A stretch of DNA of 51,041 nucleotides from Cytophagales bacterium (lineage in GTDB: Bacteria > Bacteroidota > Bacteroidia > Cytophagales > Spirosomataceae), in NCBI GenBank assembly GCA_013298805.1, contig JAAFIU010000008.1:1-51041 (forward strand), in the 5' to 3' direction. Positions 9,282 through 18,110 of the stretch are shown in pieces. The notes beneath the pieces are model-generated. The model searched no databases, was not told where the DNA came from, and worked only from the letters and a program-made list of their open reading frames with translations. The translations under genes and the position numbers were made by a program. The stretch's first letter is position 1, and each line of letters begins with the position of its first letter.

Positions 9282-11951
9282 ATGAGTAAAATTATTTGTG
9301 TAGAGAGACTTAGATTAAACACTCGTCAAGATAACAAGGGTTGGAAAAAATGGGGGCCATATTTGTCAGAACGTCAATGGGGAACTGTCCGAGAAGATTA
9401 CTCACCAAGTCAGGATGCTTGGAATGCGATTTCGCATGATATGTCTCGTTCGGTTGCTTATCGTTGGGGAGAAGAAGGAATTGCAGGAATTTCAGATAAT
9501 AAATCACATATCTGTTTTGCATTAGCACTTTGGAACCACAATGACCATATTCTGAAAGAACGTTTTTTTGGATTGACAGGAAGCGAGTCTAATCACGGTG
9601 AAGACGTAAAAGAGTTGTATTATTACCTCGACTCAACGCCTACGCACTCATATATGAAGATGCTTTATAAATATCCTATTAAAGCATATCCTTATGATGA
9701 ATTAGTGGAAGAAAGCCGTAAGCGTTCTCGATTAGAGCCTGAATATGAGCTACTTGATACAGGAATTTTTGATAAAGATGAATATTTTGACGTTTTTATA
9801 GAATATGCCAAGTCTGACGAGCAAGATATTTTAATCAAAATAACGGCTCATAACCGAAGTGCCAAAGATGCTCCATTAACCTTATTACCAACCGTTTGGT
9901 TTAGAAATACATGGAGTTGGGGATATGAAAATTTCAAGTACAAACCCATGATGACGGGGGTATCCAACAAAGCGGTTGAAATTGACCATAAAGTTGTTGG
10001 ACATTTCAAATTGTATTGTGAGGGTGCCGATGAATTACTTTTTACGGAAAACGAAAGCAATTTTGAGCGTCTCTATGGAGCGGCAAATTATTCGCCATAT
10101 ACCAAAGACGGTATCAATGAATATATCGTCGAGGGAGACGAAAAAGCCGTAAATCCAAATAATATTGGAACGAAGGCTTCGGCAAAATATGAGAAAATCG
10201 TCAAAGCTGGCGAAAGCGTTACGGTTCGTTTGCGTTTGGTTGACCATTCTATTCTTGAGCCTTTCGGAGGATTTGAGGACACCATGGAAAAAAGAATTCG
10301 TGAAGGAAATCAATTTTACGAAGAAGTTCAAGAAGACATCAAAGACCCAGAATTATTGAAAATCCAACGTCAGGCTTATGCAGGAATGTTGTGGACAAAA
10401 CAGTGGTATTATTACAATGTCAATGAATGGATAAAAGGCGACCCAGCCATGCCGAAGCCTTCTGATTATCGAAAATATGGCAGAAATGCAGGGTGGAGAC
10501 ACATGTATGCTGCCAATATTTTATCTATGCCCGATAAATGGGAATATCCTTGGTTTGCCGCTTGGGATTTGGCATTTCATACACTTCCATTAGCCCGACT
10601 TGACCCCAATTTTGCCAAACGTCAATTAGCGGTTGTTTTGCGTGAGTATTATATGCACCCCAACGGACAAATCCCTGCTTATGAGTGGTCGTTTTCGGAC
10701 GTGAATCCGCCCGTACACGCATGGGCAACTTGGAAAGTTTATGAAATTGACAAGGAAATCAACGGGAAAGGTGACATTGCCTTTTTGGAAAGAATTTTCC
10801 ATAAATTATTGCTCAACTTCACGTGGTGGGTAAATTTAAAAGATGAAGGCGGTAACAATGTATTCGGTGGCGGATTCTTAGGAATGGATAACATCGGAGT
10901 TTTTGACCGCTCCTCTACCCTACCAACGGGCGGACACTTAGAGCAAGCCGATGGAACGGGTTGGATGGCGATGTACAGCTTAAATATGCTAAGAATTGCC
11001 TGCGAAATTGCCTTAGAACGTCCAGTTTATCAGGATATGGCTTCTAAATTCTTTGAACACTTTCTACACATTGCGGGAGCGATGCAGTCATTAGGTGGCG
11101 ACGACATTAGCCTTTGGGACGAAGAAGACCAATTTTATTACGATATGCTCCATTTGCCAAATAGCAAAAGTATGTTGTTGAAAATCAGGTCGATGGTAGG
11201 ATTAATTCCACTTTTTGCGGTAGAGGTTTTAACGCCCGAAATGTTAGAAAAATTACCCGATTTCCGTCGTAGAGTAGAATGGGTATTGAATAACCGTCCC
11301 GACTTAGCAGGATTAATTTCACGTTGGTACGAATCAGGAAAAGGGGAAAACCGTTTGCTTGCTATTTTACGTGGGCATCGTATGAAAATGATTATGAAAC
11401 GAATGTTTGATGAAAGTGAGTTTTTATCAGACTTCGGTATTCGTTCATTGTCAAAATATCACCTCAAAAACCCTTATGAATTCCGTGTGAATAATGATGT
11501 TTTGAGAGTTGATTATACCCCTGCCGAATCAACAGGAAGTATGTTTGGCGGAAACTCAAACTGGCGTGGGCCAATATGGTTTCCAATGAATTTCTTATTG
11601 ATTGACTCCTTGTTAAAATTCCAAGCGTATTATGGGAATGATTATGAGGTAGAATATCCAACCGATTCGGGCAATATGGTAAGTATCAAAGATGCCGCAT
11701 TGAGTCTATCAGAAAGGTTAATTAAACTCTTTACCGAAGACGAAAAAGGAGAAAAGCCGATGTACGAAAAATACGAAAAGCTACAATCTGACCCACATTT
11801 CAAAGACTTGTATCTTTTCAGTGAATATTTTGATGGCGATACAGGAAAAGGACTCGGAGCAGCTCACCAAACAGGTTGGACAGGCTTAATTGCCGAATTA
11901 ATTCTGACCGTTTCGAGAGAGAAAAAAGGAGTTTTGAAGGATGTGATGTAG
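9282..11951 (+). CDS. GH63-type (MGH1-like) cytoplasmic glucosidase
   Basis: This 889-residue protein has no signal peptide. It begins with the family-typical segment KGWKKWGPYLSERQWGTVRE, followed by RWGEEGIAGISD and STPTHSYMKMLYKYP. The (alpha/alpha)6 barrel region includes PWFAAWDLAFHTLPLARLDP, where the Asp matches the position of the general acid in GH63/GH15-clan enzymes. The C-terminal part has GGNSNWRGPIWFPMNFL. I assign it to the glucosidase/MGH1-like group of GH63, which hydrolyses alpha-glucosidic linkages; the substrate in this organism is unknown and cytoplasmic location is inferred from the missing signal. It has its own promoter-like element and is followed by a strong terminator, so it is likely monocistronic. 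Confidence 0.85.
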   Translation: MSKIICVERLRLNTRQDNKGWKKWGPYLSERQWGTVREDYSPSQDAWNAISHDMSRSVAYRWGEEGIAGISDNKSHICFALALWNHNDHILKERFFGLTGSESNHGEDVKELYYYLDSTPTHSYMKMLYKYPIKAYPYDELVEESRKRSRLEPEYELLDTGIFDKDEYFDVFIEYAKSDEQDILIKITAHNRSAKDAPLTLLPTVWFRNTWSWGYENFKYKPMMTGVSNKAVEIDHKVVGHFKLYCEGADELLFTENESNFERLYGAANYSPYTKDGINEYIVEGDEKAVNPNNIGTKASAKYEKIVKAGESVTVRLRLVDHSILEPFGGFEDTMEKRIREGNQFYEEVQEDIKDPELLKIQRQAYAGMLWTKQWYYYNVNEWIKGDPAMPKPSDYRKYGRNAGWRHMYAANILSMPDKWEYPWFAAWDLAFHTLPLARLDPNFAKRQLAVVLREYYMHPNGQIPAYEWSFSDVNPPVHAWATWKVYEIDKEINGKGDIAFLERIFHKLLLNFTWWVNLKDEGGNNVFGGGFLGMDNIGVFDRSSTLPTGGHLEQADGTGWMAMYSLNMLRIACEIALERPVYQDMASKFFEHFLHIAGAMQSLGGDDISLWDEEDQFYYDMLHLPNSKSMLLKIRSMVGLIPLFAVEVLTPEMLEKLPDFRRRVEWVLNNRPDLAGLISRWYESGKGENRLLAILRGHRMKMIMKRMFDESEFLSDFGIRSLSKYHLKNPYEFRVNNDVLRVDYTPAESTGSMFGGNSNWRGPIWFPMNFLLIDSLLKFQAYYGNDYEVEYPTDSGNMVSIKDAALSLSERLIKLFTEDEKGEKPMYEKYEKLQSDPHFKDLYLFSEYFDGDTGKGLGAAHQTGWTGLIAELILTVSREKKGVLKDVM

Positions 11952-11972
11952 CAATTTTGATGGTAAATTAAC

Positions 11973-12020
11973 AACCCACCCAATAATCACTCTTGATTAT
12001 TGGGTGGGTTTTGTTTTTTA
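11973..12020. terminator. Strong bidirectional terminator
   Basis: A perfect 17-base stem (11973-11989 with 11994-12010) closes a CTCT loop and is followed by TTGTTTTTTA on the plus strand. On the minus strand it begins with the stem followed by TGTTAATTTACC, less T-rich. It separates the glucosidase gene from the convergent lipoprotein gene. Confidence 0.92.
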
Positions 12021-12551
12021 TTAATCCTTCAAACCATAATATGCTTTAACTGCTTCGTAATCACTATAATCAACAGCAGCTTTACGTCCACCAGCAATAC
12101 CACCAGGAATAATAATATATCTCCAAGGATAAGTAGCATTGAAAGTAGATTTAAGGTTAATAGAACCAAGAGCCATATAGTAGTACATTGATGCTCCATT
12201 TTGGGTATTCGTATAATTACCCTCATACACCTGATTTCCAAATTTGAAATAAGCCTTTACAAAACCTTTATCAAGTATTTCCTGAGTAATTTTGGGGGCA
12301 TTAATTGTTCCTGACCAAGACGTTCCAGAACCTGTAAAAGTAATATTAGTCCAATCCGAATAAATTACATTCGCAGTACCTGTCGCACCAGTTTGTCCTG
12401 TTGCTCCTGTTGCACCACTTGCACCCGTTGCTCCAGTTTGTCCAGCTGTTCCCGAAGGGCCAACATCACCTTTTTCACCTTTACAGGCGTTCATTACGAT
12501 AACCGCCATAGTTATCAATGCTAATCCGAGAATTCTTGTAGTCGTTTTCAT
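12021..12551 (-). CDS. Lipoprotein with short collagen-like Gly-x-y repeat
   Basis: I place the start at 12551 (MKTTTRILGLALITMAVIVM, then NAC), which gives a lipoprotein signal with Cys at about residue 23 and 176 residues. A longer frame to 12665 would add 38 residues without sense. After the Cys comes GEKGDVGPSGTAGQTGATGA and more Gly-x-y triplets, about 14 triplets in all, a bacterial collagen-like stalk. A globular C-terminal domain of about 115 residues follows (IYSDWTNITFTGSGTSW onward), of a kind common in Bacteroidota surface lipoproteins. Function is unknown; surface display or adhesion is inference. The Gly-x-y tract is repetitive at DNA level and may vary in length between strains. 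Confidence 0.75.
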   Translation of the reverse strand: MKTTTRILGLALITMAVIVMNACKGEKGDVGPSGTAGQTGATGASGATGATGQTGATGTANVIYSDWTNITFTGSGTSWSGTINAPKITQEILDKGFVKAYFKFGNQVYEGNYTNTQNGASMYYYMALGSINLKSTFNATYPWRYIIIPGGIAGGRKAAVDYSDYEAVKAYYGLKD

Positions 12552-12748
12552 GTCTTCTATATTTTTTATGTTAAACAATAAATGCTTATCAAGGATATTG
12601 ACTAAGCAGTCACAAAGAACAATTATAAAAAAAAGAAGCCCATAAAATATTGATTCAACGGTCACATTAATGATTTAACGGTCTGTTGATACACTCAACC
12701 ACATAAATTCCTTAAATTTGCCAGCGTCCACATTTAACCAAAGAGATC

Positions 12749-13558
12749 ATGAAAAAAAAGAACATTATTAGCTTAACCATTGCATTTGCATTTTTGAGTA
12801 TTGCCGTTACGGGTATTTTGCTTTACATCAAACAAAAATCTCACGCTGCTGAAATTACACACACCGTTTTTGGGTTAATTTTTATTGGTTTTGCCATTTT
12901 CCATATTGTCAATAACTGGTCATCAATCACGGCATATTCTAAGGAAAGAAAAACGGGTAAATTTCAGAAGGAATTTATTGTAGCAGCGGCAATTTTTGGC
13001 GTTGTTTTAATTGGTGGCGTTACCGAAATTTTAGAACCAGTAGCCGAAGCAGGTAGAATTTTTGCCCCAAAAAGAAAAAGAACTGAAAACTTATCTTTTG
13101 AAGAAATAAAAACCAATCAAGATACAAAAGGAACGGCATTAAGAGTTTTGGTAGAAAAAAATAAAGAAACCGAAATCCCAGTAGTGACAATTTGGGTGGA
13201 AGATTCAACGCATAAATTTGTAGAAAACTTATACGTACCTGCCAAAGAAGCCAAAATGCCTGAAAGCGAAGAAGAAGCAAGAGAAGGACATTTTGATATG
13301 GTTGATTTCAAACCAGAATCGCTTCCTACTTGGCAAGCAAAAACTACGTCAAAATTACCTCTTTCAGAAAAAGATACCCCACACGATAATTTTGTGGTTA
13401 ATTCAAAAACATCTGCCAAAGGCACTTTCTATGTATTGTTAGAAGTAAAAAGCAAAGGCAAAAATGAAGTTTACGAAGCAAAAGTTAGTGGAGGAATTTC
13501 AAAATTGACTTCTAAAGGTAGCTCATTGATTAAGAGCGGATTAGTAGAGATTTTATAA
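12749..13558 (+). CDS. DUF4405-like membrane protein with periplasmic-type C-terminal domain
   Basis: The 269-residue protein has three probable transmembrane helices (about 6-27, 38-57 and 76-97). The second begins with EITHTVFGLIFIGFAIFHIV, whose His38 and His52 spacing recalls cytochrome b-type DUF4405 membrane domains. Residues 110-269 form a soluble, mostly beta domain (ALRVLVEKNKETEIPVVTIW, then KGTFYVLLEVKSKGKNEVYE). That domain resembles the DUF2271-like domains that accompany flavin or haem redox modules, but I could not confirm it. A redox role at the membrane is inference. The gene is alone on the plus strand, downstream of the divergently placed lipoprotein gene and facing the AraC-type regulator gene. 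Confidence 0.6.
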   Translation: MKKKNIISLTIAFAFLSIAVTGILLYIKQKSHAAEITHTVFGLIFIGFAIFHIVNNWSSITAYSKERKTGKFQKEFIVAAAIFGVVLIGGVTEILEPVAEAGRIFAPKRKRTENLSFEEIKTNQDTKGTALRVLVEKNKETEIPVVTIWVEDSTHKFVENLYVPAKEAKMPESEEEAREGHFDMVDFKPESLPTWQAKTTSKLPLSEKDTPHDNFVVNSKTSAKGTFYVLLEVKSKGKNEVYEAKVSGGISKLTSKGSSLIKSGLVEIL

Positions 13559-13566
13559 AAAAATAT

Positions 13567-13659
13567 CTAAACTTGGATTCGTGAGATTTATGGATTTTTA
13601 GGATTATTCGTCGAGTTTTAATCGTAAAATCCATAAATCAAATAAATCTAAGTTCAGAC
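13567..13659. repeat. Imperfect palindrome of the GTCTGAA/GGATTCGTG repeat family
   Basis: The arms CTTGGATTCG...TTTATGGATT and AATCCATAAA...AATCTAAGTTCAGAC are inverted copies. They resemble the palindromes at 21504-21600 and 22071-22432. It lies between two convergent genes and overlaps the AraC-type stop codon by a few bases. Confidence 0.55.
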
Positions 13660-14547
13660 AATTTTTGTACTTAATAACCTCCGAAATTCCAACGGTGAAA
13701 CTTCTGTCAATTTCTTAAAATACTTTGAAAAATAAGATTGGTCGGCGAAATTAAGCTTGTAAGCAATTTCGGAAACACCCAAATCTGTATGCGTTAAATA
13801 TCGCTTAATTTCCATAATCATTCGGTCGTTGATTAAATCCGTTGATGTTCTTCCTGTGATATTTTTCACGGTTTCACTCAGATGATTAGCCGTAATTTTC
13901 AAGAGTTCTGCATATCCCTTCACCGATAAATTTTCCTGACATTTTTCTTCAATTAATTGCTTGAAACGCTTCACTAAAATTCGCCCTTTGTGGGTAGATT
14001 CTTCGGTAACGTGAACGGGATAAATTCGTTTACTCTGAATCAAAACCAAATCCAACAAGGCTCGAATAACTTCCTCATTATCAGCCAATTTTAATTGATT
14101 TTCTTGAATTGCCTTCTTAAAAAGGTCTATAAAACTTTGTCTTTCTGCTTCATTTTCTAAGTAAAGAGGCGGTGTTTCTTGAGCTAAATTGTAGAAAAAG
14201 GGCAACTCAAAAAGTTTATAAGGGTCGGTTTTATTGAAGTGATAAAATGACGAAGTAAATAGAAAAATGAAACCTTGCACATCTTCGGATAATACCAATT
14301 CATGGATTTGTCCAGGTGAAACAAAGAAAATGGTAAAAGGCTTAATCGCATAATCTTGCATATCAATTGTATAAACGCCTTCGCCTTGCGTAATGAAAAG
14401 AATCTCATAAAAATCATCGTGCCTGTGCGGATAAGTCACTTTGAAATTTCGATGAATATCAAATGGTTCAATCTGAAACTGAATGGTTTTTTCGGTTTTA
14501 GCATTGAATTTATCTATACTATAAACGGGGATTGATTGCATTTTCAA
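13654..14547 (-). CDS. AraC family transcriptional regulator
   Basis: The 297-residue protein has an N-terminal cupin (about 20-110, with YPHRHDDFYEILFITQGEG) that would sense a small molecule. A C-terminal double helix-turn-helix lies at about 195-290 (LSVKGYAELLKITANHLSET and LGVSEIAYKLNFADQSYFSK, then FKKLTEVSPLEFRR), the canonical AraC/XylS signature. It binds DNA as a one-component regulator. It is transcribed divergently from the toxin-antitoxin pair, with only 37 bases between starts, but there is no specific reason to think it controls it. The target and ligand are unknown. Confidence 0.92.
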   Translation of the reverse strand: MKMQSIPVYSIDKFNAKTEKTIQFQIEPFDIHRNFKVTYPHRHDDFYEILFITQGEGVYTIDMQDYAIKPFTIFFVSPGQIHELVLSEDVQGFIFLFTSSFYHFNKTDPYKLFELPFFYNLAQETPPLYLENEAERQSFIDLFKKAIQENQLKLADNEEVIRALLDLVLIQSKRIYPVHVTEESTHKGRILVKRFKQLIEEKCQENLSVKGYAELLKITANHLSETVKNITGRTSTDLINDRMIMEIKRYLTHTDLGVSEIAYKLNFADQSYFSKYFKKLTEVSPLEFRRLLSTKIV

Positions 14548-14584
14548 AAACGGATAAAATTAACTATTTTTACAAAAAAGACTT

Positions 14585-14851
14585 ATGCAAACGCTATCAA
14601 AACAACAAGTAAGTAATTGGGTATTACTCGATTATCATGCTCAGAAGCAAGTTTTCCAAGAAAAAATACATTTTCTTGAAAGAAAGTATGCCACTGATTT
14701 TGTATCGTTTGAGCAACAAATTGAACAAGCATCAGAAGAGAATTTTGAGGCTTGGGATGATTATATAGAATGGAAAGCCTACCAACAGTTTTTATCAGAA
14801 TTATTAATCAAAATTGATGAAATAAAACATGGAGATTTTCAAATGGCTTGA
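14585..14851 (+). CDS. Putative antitoxin partner of the TumE-like toxin
   Basis: The 88-residue acidic, helical protein (ENFEAWDDYIEWKAYQQFLS near residues 50-70) overlaps the next gene by 23 bases in a different frame, the classic arrangement of a toxin-antitoxin pair with the antitoxin first. No DNA-binding motif is obvious. I do not recognise its family by name; the antitoxin role is inferred from position, size and the identity of the downstream gene. An equal possibility is that it is a structural accessory with no neutralising role. Confidence 0.55.
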   Translation: MQTLSKQQVSNWVLLDYHAQKQVFQEKIHFLERKYATDFVSFEQQIEQASEENFEAWDDYIEWKAYQQFLSELLIKIDEIKHGDFQMA

Positions 14852-15176
14852 GGATGATTCTTTTGTCAAATCGTATTCTATCACCGATTTTAGAAAATCT
14901 GAGACTACTTCTTATCTCAATATCAAAATACAATTCGTCAATAATTCTGAGCTTCATGTCCGAGAATACGTTGATACTGACCATCGTAAATACGCTTTTC
15001 ATTGGCAATCTTCTAACGGTGATTTGATTATCCGATGGGACAATGCTCCCCATTTCCCAAATCTCATTACTTTTCCTCATCACAAACACTTGGCTTCTGG
15101 AGATGTTACAAAAAGTTACAATATTTCACTTGATGAAATATTAGATTTTATTCAGAAACAAATTTTGCAACATTAA
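14829..15176 (+). CDS. TumE-like (DUF6516) toxin
   Basis: The 115-residue product shows the TumE/DUF6516 pattern. It has a beta-rich N-terminus (DFRKSETTSYLNIKIQFVNN), then RKYAFHWQSSNGDLIIRWDN, APHFPNLITFPHHKH with its His-His-Lys-His tail, and a C-terminal SLDEILDFIQKQI helix. TumE proteins are small toxins encoded next to an antitoxin; the conserved YAFHWQ and PHHKH blocks are the likely active region. The start at 14829 overlaps the preceding gene by 23 bases. The family call rests on motif recognition without a profile search. GC content is like that of its neighbours, so transfer is not evident from composition. Confidence 0.75.
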   Translation: MEIFKWLEDDSFVKSYSITDFRKSETTSYLNIKIQFVNNSELHVREYVDTDHRKYAFHWQSSNGDLIIRWDNAPHFPNLITFPHHKHLASGDVTKSYNISLDEILDFIQKQILQH

Positions 15177-15372
15177 ATCCATACAATTAGTCATCAAGAT
15201 AACTAACTCACTTTCAAATACTTAAAAAATCACAAAATTACAACCCATTATAACTACCTAAAATTAAGGATTATTTACCACAATATTTCAATGGTTTTTG
15301 ATGAACTTTACATTATAAATTTTGCTGTGGAGAACATGGCAGACAATACTTAACAAAATCACTCAAAAAATA
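15177..15372. promoter_or_regulatory. ilvC upstream region
   Basis: This 196-base AT-rich gap should contain the ilvC promoter. A 20-codon frame at 15292-15354 (starting [15 protein letters not shown]) has some Ile, Leu and Val but no run of them and no following terminator hairpin, so I do not call it a leader peptide. Confidence 0.3.
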
Positions 15373-16857
15373 ATGGCAAATTATTTCAATACTCTTTCAT
15401 TAAGAGAAAAACTTAGTCAATTAGGCGTTTGTGAATTCATGGATAGCAGTGCATTTGCTGACGGCGTGAAAGCTTTAGAAGGAAAAAAAATCGTAGTAGT
15501 AGGTTGCGGTGCTCAAGGACTTAACCAAGGCTTAAACCTTCGTGATTCTGGATTGGACGTTTCTTACGCTCTTCGTCAAGAAGCTATCGACGGAAAAAGA
15601 CAATCTTGGAAAAGTGCTACTGAAAATAACTTTACCGTAGGAACTTACGAGCAATTAATTCCAACGGCTGATTTAGTAATCAACCTTACGCCAGATAAAC
15701 AACATACAGCGGTAGTTTCAGCGGTGATGCCATTGATGAAACAAGATGCTACACTTTCTTATTCACACGGTTTCAACATCGTTGAAGAAGGAATGCAAAT
15801 CCGTAAAGATTTAACGGTTATCATGGTTGCTCCAAAATGTCCAGGTTCAGAAGTACGTGCTGAATATGTTCGTGGTTTTGGTGTACCTACTTTGATTGCT
15901 GTTCACCCAGAAAACGACCCACAAGGAAAAGGTTGGGATTACGCAAAAGCATATTGCGTAGGTACTGGTGGACACCGTGCGGGTGTATTGAAATCATCAT
16001 TCGTTGCGGAAGTAAAATCTGACTTAATGGGTGAGCAAACTATCCTTTGTGGTTTGTTACAAACAGGTTCAATCCTTTGTTTCGACAAAATGATTGAAAA
16101 AGGAATCGACGCTGGATATGCTTCAAAATTAATCCAATACGGTTGGGAAACTATCACGGAAGCCTTGAAACAAGGTGGTATCACGGGTATGTTCGACAGA
16201 CTTTCAAATCCTGCAAAAATCAAAGCGTTTGAAATCTCTGAAGAATTGAAAACAATTATGCGTCCGTTGTTCCAAAAGCACCAAGACGACATCATGAGCG
16301 GTCATTTCTCACAAACAATGATGGAAGACTGGGCTAACGACGATAAAAACTTATTGACTTGGAGAGCAGCAACTGGTGAAACAGCCTTTGAAAAAACACC
16401 TGCTGGAGCGGTTAAAATTGCTGAACAAGAATATTTCGACAATGGTCTTTTGATGGTAGCAATGGTACGTGCAGGTGTTGAGTTAGCTTACGAAACAATG
16501 GTAGAATCAGGAATCATCGAAGAATCTGCTTACTATGAGTCATTACACGAAACGCCACTTATCGCAAATACAATTGCTCGTAGAAAATTATTTGAAATGA
16601 ACTCAGTAATTTCAGATACTGCTGAATACGGATGTTATTTATTCGACCACGCTTGTAAGCCATTATTAGCTGATTTCATGACGAAAGTTGAGACTGACAT
16701 CGTTGGTAAAAACTTCAACGAAGGAAAAGATAACGGTGTAGATAACAGAACGTTAAATGCAGTAAACAAAGCAATCCGTAGTCATTCAATTGAGAAAGTT
16801 GGCGACAGATTACGTCAAGCAATGGGTGCTATGAAAGCAATTGCTACGGTAGCGTAA
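15373..16857 (+). CDS. ilvC: Ketol-acid reductoisomerase, long (class II) form
   Basis: I choose the start at 15373 ([18 protein letters not shown]), which matches the well-known enterobacterial IlvC N-terminus and gives 494 residues; a frame extended to 15322 adds 17 residues that fit no homologue. The enzyme converts acetolactate or acetohydroxybutyrate with NADPH to the dihydroxy acid, the second common step of valine and isoleucine synthesis. The Rossmann motif [20 protein letters not shown] starts near residue 41. The length marks the class II form with duplicated knotted domain (about 490 residues against about 330 in class I). It is on the plus strand, facing ilvN across a shared terminator, not in the ilvDBN transcript. 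Confidence 0.96.
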   Translation: MANYFNTLSLREKLSQLGVCEFMDSSAFADGVKALEGKKIVVVGCGAQGLNQGLNLRDSGLDVSYALRQEAIDGKRQSWKSATENNFTVGTYEQLIPTADLVINLTPDKQHTAVVSAVMPLMKQDATLSYSHGFNIVEEGMQIRKDLTVIMVAPKCPGSEVRAEYVRGFGVPTLIAVHPENDPQGKGWDYAKAYCVGTGGHRAGVLKSSFVAEVKSDLMGEQTILCGLLQTGSILCFDKMIEKGIDAGYASKLIQYGWETITEALKQGGITGMFDRLSNPAKIKAFEISEELKTIMRPLFQKHQDDIMSGHFSQTMMEDWANDDKNLLTWRAATGETAFEKTPAGAVKIAEQEYFDNGLLMVAMVRAGVELAYETMVESGIIEESAYYESLHETPLIANTIARRKLFEMNSVISDTAEYGCYLFDHACKPLLADFMTKVETDIVGKNFNEGKDNGVDNRTLNAVNKAIRSHSIEKVGDRLRQAMGAMKAIATVA

Positions 16858-16861
16858 TTCA

Positions 16862-16930
16862 GTTATCAGTTATCAGTGAGCAGTGAGCAGTTATCAATAA
16901 TCAGAAAGCAGTGATTAACGTTTATTGATC
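16862..16930. repeat. Short direct repeats after ilvC
   Basis: About 60 bases of degenerate tandem CAGTTATCAGT / GAGCAGT units follow the ilvC stop. They carry no reading frame and precede the terminator. Confidence 0.5.
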
Positions 16931-16945
16931 ACAGCTTCTGAAAAC

Positions 16946-16982
16946 AAAAATCCTGTAATTCTTGAAGATTTACAGGATTTTT
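16946..16982. terminator. Bidirectional terminator between ilvC and ilvN
   Basis: AAAAATCCTGTAA (16946-16958) pairs perfectly with TTACAGGATTTTT (16970-16982) around an 11-base loop. T runs follow on both strands, so it can end both convergent transcripts. Confidence 0.85.
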
Positions 16983-17002
16983 TATTGGTGTTAAATTCAG
17001 TC

Positions 17003-17533
17003 CTAAACCGTCTCCCAGTCCGCTTCTGGCAAATATTCTACTAAACCTTTTTCTGTTTTTCCAACGGCTACACGTCCTGATTTCAGGTATTCCAAAATCT
17101 CCCAATTTTTCATGTATTGATAGAATTCAGCAATTTCTGTTTCGGTACCGTTCTTTTCGATAACCACGTAATCAAGTCCCCAATGAACCACTTTTGCGTT
17201 CCAGTCGAGGTTTATTTCTTTGATGTCCAAAGGAGAACCTCCAAGTGGAGTTGCCAATTTAAAAAGAGCGATTTCATTGAAAACGATTTCGTGGTCGAGA
17301 TACCCGAAAACGGCTAAAACGTCAACCACTTTACGGATTTGACGTACTAATTTTTCAACGGCATCACGGCTTTCGTGACGAATCACGATGGTAAAACGAG
17401 AAACGCCCTTACGTTCTGTTTCACAAACCGTTAAGGACTCAATATTTAACCTTCTACGAGTAAAAATAATCGTAATTCGATTCAATAAACCAATGGTATT
17501 GGTGGTAAATATGGATAATGTGTATGTTGTCAT
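17003..17533 (-). CDS. ilvN: Acetolactate synthase small (regulatory) subunit
   Basis: I set the start at 17533 (MTTYTLSIFTTNTIGLLNRI), giving 176 residues that begin directly with the ACT domain; the longer frame to 17605 runs into repeat sequence. The N-terminal ACT domain (about 1-75) includes GLLNRITIIFTRRRLNIESL and binds valine for feedback inhibition. The C-terminal ALS_ss_C part follows to residue 176. The subunit activates the catalytic IlvB. In most genomes ilvB and ilvN nearly touch, whereas here 580 bases separate them, filled by an inverted-repeat-flanked four-helix-bundle pseudogene. Expression from the ilvB transcript would have to cross that insert. Confidence 0.94.
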   Translation of the reverse strand: MTTYTLSIFTTNTIGLLNRITIIFTRRRLNIESLTVCETERKGVSRFTIVIRHESRDAVEKLVRQIRKVVDVLAVFGYLDHEIVFNEIALFKLATPLGGSPLDIKEINLDWNAKVVHWGLDYVVIEKNGTETEIAEFYQYMKNWEILEYLKSGRVAVGKTEKGLVEYLPEADWETV

Positions 17534-17542
17534 TATTTCGTT

Positions 17543-17574
17543 ATTCGATGTTTTTTTTCGATGTTGGATGTTCG
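17543..17574 (+). repeat. Left arm of inverted repeat flanking the four-helix-bundle pseudogene
   Basis: This 32-base segment (ATTCGATGTT...GATGTTCG) is the inverted, near-identical partner of 18078-18110; the two differ by one substitution and a short A-run/CC difference. It begins 10 bases upstream of the ilvN start codon. Confidence 0.8.
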
Positions 17575-17648
17575 GTTGGATTTCGATGTCTTTTTCGATG
17601 TTCAACTTTTGTTATTCGATATGTGCTTTCCGAACATCGAAAAGGCAT

Positions 17649-18010
17649 CTATAAAAGCGTTTTATAATATCTTATCAAACCGTTTAGCATTTGTTTGTAT
17701 TGGGTAATTATCTCAAGGTTTTTATTAAAATCTGACTTTGTAATAAATTCCAAGTCAAAACATAAATATAGTTGTGTCTCAAGTTCATATAAAGAGCCAC
17801 GTTAGATATAGAAAAACTGTAAAGTATCTTTTGTATGATTTCTGCCGTGACCTTCGGCAATATTTGAAGGTATCGAAACAGCACAAAACGTTTCACTTGA
17901 CTGCTCAACCCGTAAAGTTCATCTTTAGGAAAACTTTGGGTTAGCAGATAAATGTCTTTTACTAATTCTCTACTTTTTTTCCATACATCTAAATCGGTGT
18001 AAGATTTCAT
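17649..18010 (-). pseudogene. Four-helix-bundle (23S intervening-sequence type) protein, frameshifted
   Basis: From the ATG at 18010 the frame reads MKSYTDLDVWKKSRELVKDI and continues to SSQVKR, matching the N-terminal half of the four-helix-bundle family (TIGR02436 type) first found in 23S rRNA intervening sequences. A one-base shift near 17890 moves the expected continuation into the next frame: SIPSNIAEGHGRNHTKDTLQ, then FFYI and a TAA where the family usually has Ala, then RGSLYELETQLYLCFDLEFI and MLNGLIRYYKTLL with its natural stop at 17649. The length of 362 bases is not a multiple of three, which fits one net frameshift. An annotator would see only a false 100-residue protein. The module sits between ilvB and ilvN inside inverted repeats. 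Confidence 0.88.
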
Positions 18011-18077
18011 AAATTTGAATTTCGGGATTCGGGATTCGATGCTTGAGACTCGTGATTCGATATTTGTCTATGAGCTA

Positions 18078-18110
18078 CGAACATCAAACATCGAAAAACC
18101 AACATCGAAT
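18078..18110 (-). repeat. Right arm of inverted repeat flanking the four-helix-bundle pseudogene
   Basis: This 33-base segment (CGAACATC...AACATCGAAT) is the partner of 17543-17574. It ends four bases before the ilvB stop codon, so the repeat-bounded unit fills almost the entire ilvB-ilvN gap. Confidence 0.8.

Noticed and set aside
12552-12665. Upstream extension of the collagen-like lipoprotein
   Set aside because: It would place 38 residues before the lipoprotein signal; the signal must be N-terminal to be used.
15292-15354. Second BCAA leader peptide, before ilvC
   Set aside because: Ile/Leu/Val residues are scattered without a run, and no terminator hairpin follows before ilvC.
15322-15372. 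Upstream extension of ilvC (17 extra residues)
   Set aside because: The N-terminus [18 protein letters not shown] matches the known IlvC start; the extension has no family similarity.
17534-17605. Upstream extension of ilvN into repeat sequence
   Set aside because: It would read through the inverted-repeat arm; the ACT domain begins at the 17533 start as in homologues.
17708-18010. An intact 100-residue novel protein
   Set aside because: The C-terminal half is an out-of-frame reading of a recognisable four-helix-bundle gene, so it is a frameshift artefact.
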